Of a DNA stretch of 37,763 nt, positions 15,252-24,260 are shown in pieces; positions within the stretch are counted from its first letter, which is position 1, and each line of letters opens with the position of its first letter. The notes under the pieces are model-generated. The model was not told where the DNA came from. It did not search any database and saw only the letters and a list, made by a program, of their open reading frames with translations. The position numbers were made by a program, and so were the translations under genes. This DNA is from Deltaproteobacteria bacterium (GTDB lineage: Bacteria; Desulfobacterota; Binatia; UTPRO1), in NCBI GenBank assembly GCA_029262315.1, contig JAJCZP010000152.1, positions 1 to 37,763 on the forward strand, written 5' to 3'.

Positions 15252-18200
15252 GTGGCAGACGCGAAAGCGGAGGGGCAGGGCGCACCCGCGCTTGTCGGTA
15301 ACGCGGATTCGATCGAGGCCTTGCGAGCCCAGATTCGCCATTTGGTCTCCTTCGACGGCGTCAAGAATCCTCACGTGCCGACGGTCCTTCTCCTGGGGGA
15401 GACCGGGACAGGTAAGGGTCTCGTGGCCCGTTGGATGCACGAGAGTGGGCCGCGCGCGCAGGGCCCGTTCGTCGATGTGAACTGCGCCGCGATTCCGGAG
15501 ACGATGCTCGAGTCGGAGCTGTTCGGCTTCGAGGCCGGTGCGTTTACCGATGCGCGGCGTCCGAAGGCGGGGCTGTTCGAGGCTGCCTCGGGCGGCACGC
15601 TTTTCCTCGACGAGATCGACGCGTTGACAGGCCCGCTGCAGAGCAAGCTCTTGAAGGCGATCGAAGAGAAGCGGGTGCGGCGGCTAGGTGCGGTCGAGGG
15701 GCATCACGTCGACGTGAAGCTGATCGTGGCGACGCAAAGCGATCTGCGGGGGGGTGTGGAGGACGGATCGTTTCGGGCCGATCTCTATCATCGGCTCGCG
15801 GTCGTGATTCTCACAGTGCCACCGCTGCGTGAGCGTGGGAGTGACGTGACGGTACTCGCCGAGCACTTTCTCGCGACGTACGGTCACGCGCATGGACTGC
15901 CGCCGCGCCGTTTGAGTGACGAGGCTGCCGCATGGCTTCGGGCCCAGTCGTGGCCCGGAAACGTGCGCGAGCTCGGGCACCTGATGGAGCGGGTGACCCT
16001 GCTTTCGCCCGACGCCGACGTGCGCGCCGAACATCTGGCGGTGCTTGCCGCGCCGGCGCTCGTGCCGCGGACGTCGGCGGCGCCGAGGCGTGCGACCCCA
16101 TCGCCCGCGTCCGACGACGAGGCCTCGCTCATTCGTGACGCACTGGAGCGTTCAGGAGGAAACGTCGTCGCGGCGGCACGTCTCCTCGGGATCGGTCGGA
16201 ACGCGCTTCGCTACCGCATGCGTCGGCACGGGATTCCACGGCCGACCCTCGGAGCGCTCGGTCTCGAGACGCCGACTGTCGTTGCCGACGCGGGTCCATC
16301 GGCGAGCGCGGCGCCGGTGCCATCAGTGGGCGCGGGTCGCGAACGTAAGCAAGTTGCCGTCCTGGCGATCGAGCTGACGTTTCCCGAGCGTGGCGAGGGC
16401 GAGCGCTCGTCCTACGAGCCCTGGACGGCGGTCCGCCGCTGGCAGGAGGCCCTGACCGACACGGTGCGGGGTTTCGGTGGATCTTTCCTGCCGCACGGTC
16501 CTTCGCGCTCCACGGCGGTGTTCGGCGCGCCCCGCGCCTTGGAGCAGATTCCCGTGCGTGCGATACGGGCGGCATTGGCGGTACGCCGACTGCAGAGCAC
16601 GATGCTCCGCGACGCGATTCCGGAGCTGCGCGCGGCGCTGCACCTCGGGACGATCGAGCTCGATGGTGTTTCGGAGGAGTCGCTCGGGCGCATGCGGCCC
16701 ATCGGGGATACGTTGACGCTGGCCGAGCGGTTGCTTGGACATGGGAGCGCGGGCGAGATTCTGGTGTCCGAGGCGTTGGCGCATCGCGTGCGGACGGTCT
16801 GCGATCTCGAGCCGCGCGAGCTGCGGATTGGCACGACGCCCCTGGCGGCCTTTGCCGTTGCTGCCGCTCGTCCACAGGCCGCACGAGGGTTCGAGGAGGA
16901 GGCCAGTTTCGTCGGTCGCGATGCCGAACTCGATCTTCTCGGGGGGGCATTCGCGAGTGCGGCTGCGGGCAGTGGCCAGGTGGCGTTCGTCATGGGCGAC
17001 GCCGGGCTCGGAAAGTCACGGCTGCTTGCGGAATTTCGTGCGCGGTTGGCTGACACCGATCATCTGTGGGTGGAGGGGCACTGTGAGTCGTACGGCGCAT
17101 CGACGGCTTTGCTGCCGATTGCCGAGGCGCTCCGGCGTTTCTTCGGAATCGATGAGGCTGACGACGAGCGTGGCGCGGCGACCAAGGTGGCGACTGGATT
17201 GGCGGTGTTCGGCGACGCGCTCGCGTGGGCACGTCCCTTTCTCGAGGGGGTACTGTCGCTCCGTCTGGAGCACCAGGCGGCCGATCTCGATGCCGCGAGT
17301 TGGCGGAGCGAGACCTTCCGGGCGCTGAAGGCTCTTCTGCTACGGCTCGCAGAGACCCGGCCGCTGATCCTGGTGATCGAGGATCTGCATTGGATTGATT
17401 CCGCATCCGAGGACTTGATCGTCTTCCTCACCGAAGCGGTTCCCACCGCGCGCGTGCTCCTCGTCTGTTCGCATCGGCCGGGGTATCGAAAGCCGATCGA
17501 GGACCGTACCTATCATCTACAGCTCGCACTTCGTCCGCTTTCGGAAGGTGAGATGACGACGATGACCGGCACGCTGCTCGCGGGTGGGCAGTTGCCCGAG
17601 GCCTGGCGGAGCCTGATCGCCCAAAAGGCCGAGGGCAATCCGTTTTTCGTCGAGGAGGTCACGAAGTCGTTGCTGGAGGATGGCTCCCTCGCCCGCCAGG
17701 CGGGAGGCGCGATCGTTGCCCGCGATGTCGCCGAGCTGGTCGTGCCGGATACGATCCAGGACGTGTTGTTGGCGCGGATCGATCGTCTTCCCGACGAGGC
17801 GCGTCGGGCCATCCAGGTGGCCGCCGTCATCGGGCGCGAATTCGTCTTGCGCTTACTGGCGCGCATCGTCGAGGGCGGCAGCGAGGTGCGGGGCCTCGTG
17901 GACGAGCTCCGGACGCTCGAGCTCGTCTACGAAAAGGCCACCCATCCCGAGCTGGCGTACATGTTCAAGCACGCGCTGACGCACGACGTCGCCTACGGGA
18001 GCATCGTGCCTGAGCGGCGGCGTGCGTTGCACTGCACGATCGGGGAGGCCGTCGAGGAGCTGTACGCCGATCGACTTGCCGAGCACTACGAGACGCTTGC
18101 CTACCACTTTACGGAGAGTGAGGAGTGGTCACGCGCGTTCGACTACCACGAGCGCGCTGCCGAGAAGGCCGCCAGTGTGCACGCCAATCGTGCGGTCGTG

Positions 18201-19529
18201 GCGCACTGCCGTGCGGCGTCGGAGATTGCGGCGCGCCGCGCCGACGCCGAGACGCCCGAGATGCAACGCCGGCTGCGATATCTCGCGGAGCGTCATGGGT
18301 TGGCGGCGCTTCAGACCAGTGAATTCGCGGATTCGGGTGCGGCGTTCGGGCGCGCGGCCGCGCTGGCGACGACACCCAACGGGCAAGCGGTGGCGTTCGC
18401 CAATGCCGCGGTGGGGTACTTCTGGGCCCACGACTATCCGCGGTGTCTTCATGCGATCGATCGCGCGGTGGCGATCGCTCGCGCCGCGCATCTTCCCGGC
18501 CCGCAGGCGATGGCGCTGACGACACGCGGGTGGTACAGCGCCGTGCACGACGCCGACCTCGACGCGTACGAACGCTCGTGCAACGAGGCGGCGGCGCTCT
18601 GCGCGACGATCGACCATCCGGCGACCGACGCGACGGTGCGCTATCAGCGGGTGATGTTTGCCGAGTGGGTTGGTGACTACGCGACCGTCCTTGCGCTTGC
18701 CGACGGTGTCGTCGCGGATGCGCGCCGGCTCGGTCTTCCTCATCTGGTCGTGTTGCCGAGCTGGTTCCTCGGGAAGGCGCTCTGCTGTCTCGGGCGCTAC
18801 GGGGAATCGCTGGCGCGGCTCGACGAAGCCTATGCGTTTTGCGACCGGATCGGTGACCGGGCGTGGCGCAGCCGGCTTCTGAACACGCTCGGCTGGTGTT
18901 ACGCAGAAATCGGCGATCATGCGGCGGCTGAGCGCTTCAACGAACGCGCGGCGGTGATTGCGCACGAGTTCGGCGATCCCGAGATCATCGCCAACTCGGA
19001 GATCAACCTTGCCGGCTGTGCGATCGCGGTTGGCGATGCGGACGGAGCGGCTCGTCGTCTCGAGCCGATCGTGGCCGAGCTGGAACGGCCGGGCGATCCC
19101 TGGATGCGCTGGCGGTACTCGTTGCACGTCGACGATCTCCGGACCCGGCTCGAGGTCGGGAGGGGGGATCTCGACGCGGCGGCGGTGCGCGTGCAGCGCA
19201 CGCTCGACAGCGCGCGTCGGCATCGCGCGCCAAAGCTCGAAGCGCGCGCGCTGGTGCTGCAGGCGGAGGTGCGACTCGCGGGCGACCAGCGCGCCGATGC
19301 GATCGTCAGCCTCGACGCCGCGCTCACCGTGGCGACACGGATCGGCTACGCCCGGGCTGGGTGGCAGGTCCATGCGCTGTTGGCCGAGATTGCGCGGCGC
19401 GCGGGGCGGAGCGAGGCTGCGGCGGAGCACGAGGCCGCGCGCCGGACGTTGGTCGAACGCGTCGGTGGCGGCATGCACGACGCGGCGCTCCGCGAGCGGC
19501 TGCTGCGGACAGCGCTGGGTCCGCGCTGA
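15252..19529 (+). CDS. Multidomain regulator: sigma-54-type AAA+, Fis HTH, cyclase-like, ATPase, TPR
   Basis: A 1425-residue cytoplasmic regulator starting at GTG with AAGGAG nine bases upstream. Residues 12-265 form a sigma-54-activator AAA+ domain: Walker A GETGTGKG (49-56), loop GAFTDA (96-101) in place of the standard GAFTGA, Walker B TLFLDEID (116-123), and FRADLYHRL with a candidate arginine finger at R175. A Fis-type helix-turn-helix follows (about 290-330: GGNVVAAARLLGIGRNALRY). Residues 366-540 resemble a class III cyclase domain but lack the metal-binding aspartates. A second ATPase starts near 553 (FVGRDAEL, Walker A GDAGLGKS at 582-589, Walker B VIEDLHWID near 706), as in AfsR/MalT-like STAND proteins. 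A long helical TPR-like tail continues to the end. There is no receiver or PAS domain, so the signal probably enters through the C-terminal half. The stop overlaps the next ATG. Confidence 0.9.
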   Translation: MADAKAEGQGAPALVGNADSIEALRAQIRHLVSFDGVKNPHVPTVLLLGETGTGKGLVARWMHESGPRAQGPFVDVNCAAIPETMLESELFGFEAGAFTDARRPKAGLFEAASGGTLFLDEIDALTGPLQSKLLKAIEEKRVRRLGAVEGHHVDVKLIVATQSDLRGGVEDGSFRADLYHRLAVVILTVPPLRERGSDVTVLAEHFLATYGHAHGLPPRRLSDEAAAWLRAQSWPGNVRELGHLMERVTLLSPDADVRAEHLAVLAAPALVPRTSAAPRRATPSPASDDEASLIRDALERSGGNVVAAARLLGIGRNALRYRMRRHGIPRPTLGALGLETPTVVADAGPSASAAPVPSVGAGRERKQVAVLAIELTFPERGEGERSSYEPWTAVRRWQEALTDTVRGFGGSFLPHGPSRSTAVFGAPRALEQIPVRAIRAALAVRRLQSTMLRDAIPELRAALHLGTIELDGVSEESLGRMRPIGDTLTLAERLLGHGSAGEILVSEALAHRVRTVCDLEPRELRIGTTPLAAFAVAAARPQAARGFEEEASFVGRDAELDLLGGAFASAAAGSGQVAFVMGDAGLGKSRLLAEFRARLADTDHLWVEGHCESYGASTALLPIAEALRRFFGIDEADDERGAATKVATGLAVFGDALAWARPFLEGVLSLRLEHQAADLDAASWRSETFRALKALLLRLAETRPLILVIEDLHWIDSASEDLIVFLTEAVPTARVLLVCSHRPGYRKPIEDRTYHLQLALRPLSEGEMTTMTGTLLAGGQLPEAWRSLIAQKAEGNPFFVEEVTKSLLEDGSLARQAGGAIVARDVAELVVPDTIQDVLLARIDRLPDEARRAIQVAAVIGREFVLRLLARIVEGGSEVRGLVDELRTLELVYEKATHPELAYMFKHALTHDVAYGSIVPERRRALHCTIGEAVEELYADRLAEHYETLAYHFTESEEWSRAFDYHERAAEKAASVHANRAVVAHCRAASEIAARRADAETPEMQRRLRYLAERHGLAALQTSEFADSGAAFGRAAALATTPNGQAVAFANAAVGYFWAHDYPRCLHAIDRAVAIARAAHLPGPQAMALTTRGWYSAVHDADLDAYERSCNEAAALCATIDHPATDATVRYQRVMFAEWVGDYATVLALADGVVADARRLGLPHLVVLPSWFLGKALCCLGRYGESLARLDEAYAFCDRIGDRAWRSRLLNTLGWCYAEIGDHAAAERFNERAAVIAHEFGDPEIIANSEINLAGCAIAVGDADGAARRLEPIVAELERPGDPWMRWRYSLHVDDLRTRLEVGRGDLDAAAVRVQRTLDSARRHRAPKLEARALVLQAEVRLAGDQRADAIVSLDAALTVATRIGYARAGWQVHALLAEIARRAGRSEAAAEHEAARRTLVERVGGGMHDAALRERLLRTALGPR

Positions 19530-20788
19530 TGGTCGGACGCAGCCTGGCGTCGATCCTGGCGTTCGCACTCGTTGCCACCAGCGTGTCGACATCGCGAGTC
19601 CTCCACGACGCGCGGCCCCGCCATCTCATCCTGATTGTCGTCGATACCCTGCGTCGTGATCACGTTTCTGCCTACGGGGGGCGAGTGCCGACGCCGAACA
19701 TCGATCGGTTGGCGGCGCGCGGCCAACGCTTCACCAACGTGCTCGCATCGTTTCATCAAACCAGCATGTCAATGGGCGCGTTGTTCAGCGGGCGGACGCC
19801 GAGTCTCGAGTCTGGTCGTCGAGCCGAGCCACTGCATTGGAATGGCCGACACTGGTGCGGCCTCGCCCGCTTTGCGGAGGGCGCCGACGACCCCTGTCTC
19901 CCGCCGAGCCTGCCGACGCTCGCCGAGGCGATGCGGGAGGCAGGGTACCGGACCGTGGCGGTGGTCTCGAACGAGTTTCTCTACCGCCCGGCGGGCTTCG
20001 ATCGTGGCTTCGATGTGTGGCGCGAGGTGGGCGAGTCCCCGACGGGCGCCGCGGACGACGGATTCGCGGCCAAGCGTGCGCGGGCTGCGGCGCATGTGAA
20101 TCGGAGCGTGGGCGCCGTGCTCGATCGCGAGGTCTCCGCGCCACTGTTTCTCTATGTGCACTATATGGACGCGCACGATTGGGATCTGCACGGCTCCTAC
20201 GCCGAGGCGGTGGTGGTGCAGGATCGCGGAATCGGCGCGCTGCTTGCCGACCTCTCGCGGCGTGGCGTGCTCGACGCGGCTCGGGTCGTCCTCACGGCCG
20301 ATCACGGAGAGGCGCTCGGCGAGCAGCACGCGTTGCCGGGCACCCACGGGCACGTCGGGGATCCGTCATTCGAGCCGCTGCTGGAGATTCCCCTCATCGT
20401 CGCTCCGCCGGTCGGCATCGAGTCGTCACGGTTTTTGCGGACCGAAGACGTGTTTCGCCTGCTCCGTCGTTGGGCCGGACTGGCTGGTGGGCGCGGGCGC
20501 GATCTGGAACGCGACGAACTCTACCTGAGCGAGGCCTCGTATCAGACCTACCGCCAGGGACGGTGGAAGAGTATGCGGCGGCGTGCCAGCGGGGCGCTCC
20601 ATCTCTTCGACCTCGACGCGGATCCAGGCGAGGAGCGGAACGTTGCGTTGCGCCATGCCGACATTGCGCGTCGCCACGTCCATCGTTTGGGTGAGATCGA
20701 GCGGACGCTGGCGGCATCCGGGGTACGCTCGACGACCCTGTCCGAGAGTGATGCGGCGCGGCTGAAGGTGCTCGGGTACCTCCAGTAG
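19529..20788 (+). CDS. Alkaline phosphatase/sulfatase superfamily protein without the formylglycine Cys
   Basis: A 419-residue protein with a hydrophobic N-terminus (about residues 5-22), so exported or anchored. Sulfatase-superfamily metal motifs are present: VVDTLRRDH (Asp39), TPNIDRLAARG, and TADHGEALGE with a downstream THGHVG. Sulfatases carry C-x-P-S-R, whose cysteine becomes formylglycine. Here the aligned segment is TSMSMGALFSGR: Thr78 replaces Cys, and Met80 and Met82 replace Pro and Arg. A Thr nucleophile is used by phosphotransferases and phosphodiesterases of the superfamily, so a true sulfatase is unlikely. The ATG overlaps the regulator stop by one base (TGATG), giving translational coupling. 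The start shown is the first one after that stop. The gene ends ten bases from the convergent propeller gene. Confidence 0.85.
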   Translation: MVGRSLASILAFALVATSVSTSRVLHDARPRHLILIVVDTLRRDHVSAYGGRVPTPNIDRLAARGQRFTNVLASFHQTSMSMGALFSGRTPSLESGRRAEPLHWNGRHWCGLARFAEGADDPCLPPSLPTLAEAMREAGYRTVAVVSNEFLYRPAGFDRGFDVWREVGESPTGAADDGFAAKRARAAAHVNRSVGAVLDREVSAPLFLYVHYMDAHDWDLHGSYAEAVVVQDRGIGALLADLSRRGVLDAARVVLTADHGEALGEQHALPGTHGHVGDPSFEPLLEIPLIVAPPVGIESSRFLRTEDVFRLLRRWAGLAGGRGRDLERDELYLSEASYQTYRQGRWKSMRRRASGALHLFDLDADPGEERNVALRHADIARRHVHRLGEIERTLAASGVRSTTLSESDAARLKVLGYLQ

Positions 20789-20798
20789 GTGGGCGCGC

Positions 20799-22049
20799 CT
20801 AGGGTTCGAAGAGCGGGTAAGAGTTCAGGATGAACAGCTGCGAGCTGTCGTTGCCGTTGCCGACCAGATCGGCATCGCTGGTGAACGCCGCGAAGGTGTA
20901 CTGGCCCGCGACGTCTGTGCCGAGCGTCTGGCCGTCAGTGAGTCGGATCAGCCCGCGCGTCTCGTCGAATTGATAGAGGTTGTCGCTGCCGGGCGGCGTG
21001 CCGTCGGTCAGGCCGGCGGTCGAGTGGAAGAAGAACCGGATCTTCCTCCGCGTGCCGTTCGGCGCCGGGCGCGTGCTGTCGCCGTCGGTGCCGAACGTCA
21101 TCTGGGTGAGGGTGTGGGGCGTGCGCCGGAGGTTCATCTGGAAGATCTGCGTGTGGGCCGAGCCGGTGCCGAGGAGGTCAGCGTCGGACTCGAACAGCAC
21201 GCTGTGGTAGCTCCGGGTGAAGACCGGATGGCGACTGTCCGCGGTGCCGCAAGTCAGTTGCTCGACGCTGCCCGTGCGGAAATCGCGGACGAACACCTGT
21301 GCGATGCCGAGGCCGCAGCCGGTGCCAGCGACGTCCCCGCGGGACGTGAACACGATACGCTCGCCCTTGCGATCGACGTCCGGCTCGGCGGCGGGAAACG
21401 GTGTGATGAGCTCCAAGCCGGGGTTCCCGGGGCACGGGTAGCCGTCACACCCACTGCGCTCGAGGGTTGGGAGATTGGCGCGATAGAGGTGAGCTTCCGG
21501 TGCCAGTCCCGCGCTGCTCAAGTCGGCGTAGGACGAGAAGACGAGGGAGCGGCCGCGTCGCGGGCTCACGAGGGCGCCGAAGCTGTCGGCGCTACTCCGG
21601 GTGACCTGGATCAAGGGGACGATGCCACGGACGAACTTCGCGCGTGTGGACGCGAAGACCTGTCGTCCGGTGCTGCCGTTGCCGAGCAGGTCGGCCTCCG
21701 AGTCGAAGGCGAGGACACGACCGCGCCGAGTTGCCGCCGGCGCGCGGCTCGGCGCGTTGCCGAAGGTGAGCTGGTAGAGCGCGTGTGCCTCGCGCTTCAC
21801 CCGGCTGGCGAGGTCGAAGGCGAAGATCTGCGTCATGCCGTTCCCGTTTCCGAGCAGATCCGCATCCGAGTGGAAGAACAGCACGTTCGAGCTGGCGGAG
21901 AAGCGCATGCCGCCCGTGACCCCGCCGCCTGCCTCACCCACTTGCAGGAAGAGCGGAGCGTTTCGGTGTAGTGCCGCGGACTGGCTCGCCGTGATCAGCG
22001 CGCACGCGACGAAAGCGATGGTGACACTCCAGCGGACCCTGGATCTCAT
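20799..22049 (-). CDS. Exported TolB/PD40-like beta-propeller protein
   Basis: A 416-residue protein with a signal peptide (about residues 1-25, SQSAALH). The mature part is made of about six repeats of roughly 55-65 residues with the core (F/V)-x-S-D-A-D-L-L-G-N-G-x3-Q-(I/V)-F. The copies FFHSDADLLGNGNG, AFDSEADLLGNGST, VFSSYADLSSAG, LFESDADLLGTGS and AFTSDADLVGNGND alternate with LTQMTFG-type strands. This is the PD40/TolB propeller pattern. No catalytic residues are evident; such propellers usually bind proteins or polysaccharide, so a surface or periplasmic binding role is inferred. The Shine-Dalgarno GGGGAGG lies nine bases before the ATG, and a sigma-54-like element stands 58 bases upstream. 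It is the only gene on its transcript. Confidence 0.8.
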   Translation of the reverse strand: MRSRVRWSVTIAFVACALITASQSAALHRNAPLFLQVGEAGGGVTGGMRFSASSNVLFFHSDADLLGNGNGMTQIFAFDLASRVKREAHALYQLTFGNAPSRAPAATRRGRVLAFDSEADLLGNGSTGRQVFASTRAKFVRGIVPLIQVTRSSADSFGALVSPRRGRSLVFSSYADLSSAGLAPEAHLYRANLPTLERSGCDGYPCPGNPGLELITPFPAAEPDVDRKGERIVFTSRGDVAGTGCGLGIAQVFVRDFRTGSVEQLTCGTADSRHPVFTRSYHSVLFESDADLLGTGSAHTQIFQMNLRRTPHTLTQMTFGTDGDSTRPAPNGTRRKIRFFFHSTAGLTDGTPPGSDNLYQFDETRGLIRLTDGQTLGTDVAGQYTFAAFTSDADLVGNGNDSSQLFILNSYPLFEP

Positions 22050-22106
22050 GCTGTGGAACCTCCCCTATGGCGGATGCGTGGTGACATGGATGCCCCACGG
22101 GGGAGG

Positions 22107-22122
22107 AGCGAGATGCGTGCCA
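22107..22122 (-). promoter_or_regulatory. Sigma-54 (-24/-12) promoter element, PD40 gene
   Basis: The minus strand reads TGGCACGCATCTCGCT. TGGCACG is exact, the GG-N10-GC spacing is exact, and the -12 half TCGCT differs from TTGCW at one base. Transcription would start near 22095, about 46 bases before the ATG at 22049, with the Shine-Dalgarno inside the leader. Confidence 0.55.
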
Positions 22123-22218
22123 CGGGTCGCACCGAACGACGAGGCTTTTCAGGCCGGATCTAGGCCCCCGCGCGTGACGTTTGCGCGAGCCCTCGCGCGC
22201 CTGCCCGACGAGCCCTGG

Positions 22219-22234
22219 CGTCTCTCATGAGACG
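22219..22234 (-). terminator. Small hairpin after the Cys-repeat gene
   Basis: CGTCTC (22219-22224) and GAGACG (22229-22234) pair around a 4-base loop, 31 bases beyond the stop of the minus-strand gene ending at 22266. No T-run follows. Weak on its own. Confidence 0.3.
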
Positions 22235-22265
22235 TGCGTTGTTGCGCGACTGGCGTTGCTAGTCG

Positions 22266-24209
22266 CTAGTCGGCCTTGGCTTTGAACTCTTCCGGGAGGT
22301 TTTTCTTCAGACCGGAGGCGGAGTACGCGGCCTCCCAGCAGTTGCCATTGTCTGCGTGCAGCTGGGCGCGGAGGGGCAAGGGGAGGGGCATCGTCGGCAT
22401 CGCCAGATTGTCCCCTTTGCCGTTGACCAGGATCTTCGCCTTGCCGGGCTCGAGGCCTTCCTTGAGGTCGATCTTCAGCAGCCCGTCGGGTGTGAGTGCC
22501 TTGTCGACGTACTTGTAGCCCTTCTTCGTGCTCTTCCAGCAGTCCTTGGTCTTGTTGCCCGTGCTGCAGTCTCCGGCCGCCGGCGCCTCGGCTCGCAGCA
22601 GGACGCTCGGCGTTCCCCCGGAGACATCGTAGAGGCAGAACGTATACGCGTCGGTCGTGTCGGGTGCGCCGAACTCCGGAATGGTGGTGACCTCGCCCTT
22701 GATCCACTTCCAGACCAGCGCATCCTTCGCGTCCGGCGTCTTGTTCTTGATCTGCAGCAGTGCCTTCGCGGAATCTGCGGGGAGGAAGCAACCGCTTGCC
22801 GGCGTCGCGTGGTGTTCGCATGTGCCGGCCCCGTCGCATTCGCTTACGGTCGTACAGGCGTCGCCGTCGTCGGGGCAGGGGCTTGCGGCCGCCTCGGCGG
22901 TGCACGACGCTGAACAGCAGTCGCCGGCGCTCGTGTTTCCATCATCGCAGTCTTCGCCCGCGGTCGCGTTCGTGGTGCTGTCGCCACAGCTCGCGACGGT
23001 GCAATCGGCATCGCACGATGCGGACTCGCCACTCGCGTCGCAGGTCTCGGGGGCGGTGACGACGCCGTTGCCGCAGCCCGTGGGCGTGCAGTTGGAGTCG
23101 CAACCGTCGCCATCGATGAGATCTCCGTCATCGCAAACTTCGCCGGCCGTGGCGTTGACGGTCGCGTCGCCGCAGGCTGCCGGCGTGCAGTTCGCATCAC
23201 AGGACGCGGATTCCCCGCTGTCGTCACAGATTTCTGGGGCGGTCACGACGCCGTTCCCGCAGCCGGTCAGCGTACAGTTGCCGTCGCAGCCGTCGCCATC
23301 CTCTACGTCGCCGTCGTCGCAGATTTCGCCGGCTGTGGCATTGAGCGTCCCGTCGCCGCAGGCAGCGATCGTGCAGTTGGCATTGCAGGCCGCCGACTCG
23401 CCGGCGCCGTCGCACTCCTCGTCACCCTCCAGGAGGCCGTTGCCGCATCCGAGATCGACGGCGTTGATGTTTTCATCGTCATCAAAGTTGCTCTCGGCGA
23501 AAAAGAGCGTCGCGGTGTTGGTGGCGGAGCGATAGGCGACGAGATCGCCATCCCCAAAGACCACGCCGCCGAGCGAGACGCCAGTCTCGCGCTCCACCGA
23601 TAGCACCAGGTCACCGTTGGTCGTTTCGTGGAGGGCGTCGATGTCCTCGTCGGTGCCGAAGGCGGCCTCCGAGAAAATGCGTGTGGCGGTGTCGGTGGTC
23701 GGATCGTAGTGCACGATGTCGCCATCGAGAATCGTGAGCCCTGGGGTTCCGAGGGTCGCTGTATCGTCCGTGGACAAGAGGAACGTCCCGTCCGCACGTA
23801 CGTGGAATGCGTCAACATCGGCGTTTGCCGTGAAGATAGATTCGGACAGCAGCAGCGTCGCCGTATCAGTTGCGAAGTCGTACTCGACGACGTCACCGTC
23901 GCTGAACGTGAGGCGGGGATCGCCGAGTCGGGCTTCCGCGGCCGTGGACAGCGCCAGATTTCCGCTCGGCAGCACATGGATCGCGTCGATGTTCTCGGCG
24001 TTGGCGAAGTTGCCGCCGTCGAAGAAGAGCGACCCGAGATCGGTCGTGAGGTCGAGCTGGCCGACGTCGCCACGTTCGCTCTGGAACACGGGCGTTCCGT
24101 ACCGCGCGCGTCCGCTCGTCGAGATGCGCAACGGCTCGGCGTCGGCGATGGTCGCGCTGGCGGCTGCGACGAGGATGACGAGAGCGAGGAGTCGATGTGG
24201 TTTGCGCAT
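22266..24209 (-). CDS. Exported propeller protein with DUF4215-type Cys repeats
   Basis: A 647-residue exported protein. The ATG at 24209 is preferred over an upstream in-frame one (24392), because GGGGA lies six bases before it and a clean signal peptide (about residues 1-24) follows at once. Residues about 30-235 hold four repeats of about 50 residues of the form GD-V-Y-x3-T-x-TA-LFSES-F-x4-DIDA-H-x4-G-LVLS, probably propeller blades. Residues about 235-440 are cysteine-rich repeats of the DUF4215 (myxococcal) type, for example GEICDDGDVEDGDGC. A C-terminal domain (about 480-647: LLQIKNKTPDAKDALVWKW, CWKSTKKGYKY) is beta-rich and of unknown function. DUF4215 regions are common on the surface of myxobacteria. 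A surface or extracellular binding role is inferred. A weak -24/-12-like element lies upstream. Confidence 0.78.
   Translation of the reverse strand: MRKPHRLLALVILVAAASATIADAEPLRISTSGRARYGTPVFQSERGDVGQLDLTTDLGSLFFDGGNFANAENIDAIHVLPSGNLALSTAAEARLGDPRLTFSDGDVVEYDFATDTATLLLSESIFTANADVDAFHVRADGTFLLSTDDTATLGTPGLTILDGDIVHYDPTTDTATRIFSEAAFGTDEDIDALHETTNGDLVLSVERETGVSLGGVVFGDGDLVAYRSATNTATLFFAESNFDDDENINAVDLGCGNGLLEGDEECDGAGESAACNANCTIAACGDGTLNATAGEICDDGDVEDGDGCDGNCTLTGCGNGVVTAPEICDDSGESASCDANCTPAACGDATVNATAGEVCDDGDLIDGDGCDSNCTPTGCGNGVVTAPETCDASGESASCDADCTVASCGDSTTNATAGEDCDDGNTSAGDCCSASCTAEAAASPCPDDGDACTTVSECDGAGTCEHHATPASGCFLPADSAKALLQIKNKTPDAKDALVWKWIKGEVTTIPEFGAPDTTDAYTFCLYDVSGGTPSVLLRAEAPAAGDCSTGNKTKDCWKSTKKGYKYVDKALTPDGLLKIDLKEGLEPGKAKILVNGKGDNLAMPTMPLPLPLRAQLHADNGNCWEAAYSASGLKKNLPEEFKAKAD
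22899..23447 (-). repeat. 186-bp tandem repeats coding DUF4215-type units
   Basis: Two full units (23178-23363 and 22992-23177) of exactly 186 bases (62 codons), plus a half unit on each side, encode CGDGTLNATAGEICDDGD and GCGNGVVTAPEICDDSGE type segments. The spacing is exact to the codon, but the copies differ at several bases, so this is an old in-frame coding duplication. Confidence 0.8.
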
Positions 24210-24260
24210 GAGAAGTCCCCTTTGTGTGCAGTGGCTCGGCACCACCAGGGGAAAGAGAAC

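Noticed and set aside
18129-19592. A 487-codon minus-strand frame opposite the regulator gene
   Set aside because: It is Arg/His-rich without domain pattern, and a mirror of the strong plus-strand coding frame.
22899-23447. Regular repeats that could be mistaken for a CRISPR array
   Set aside because: The 186-base period equals 62 codons in one frame and encodes Cys repeats; there are no short identical repeats with unique spacers.
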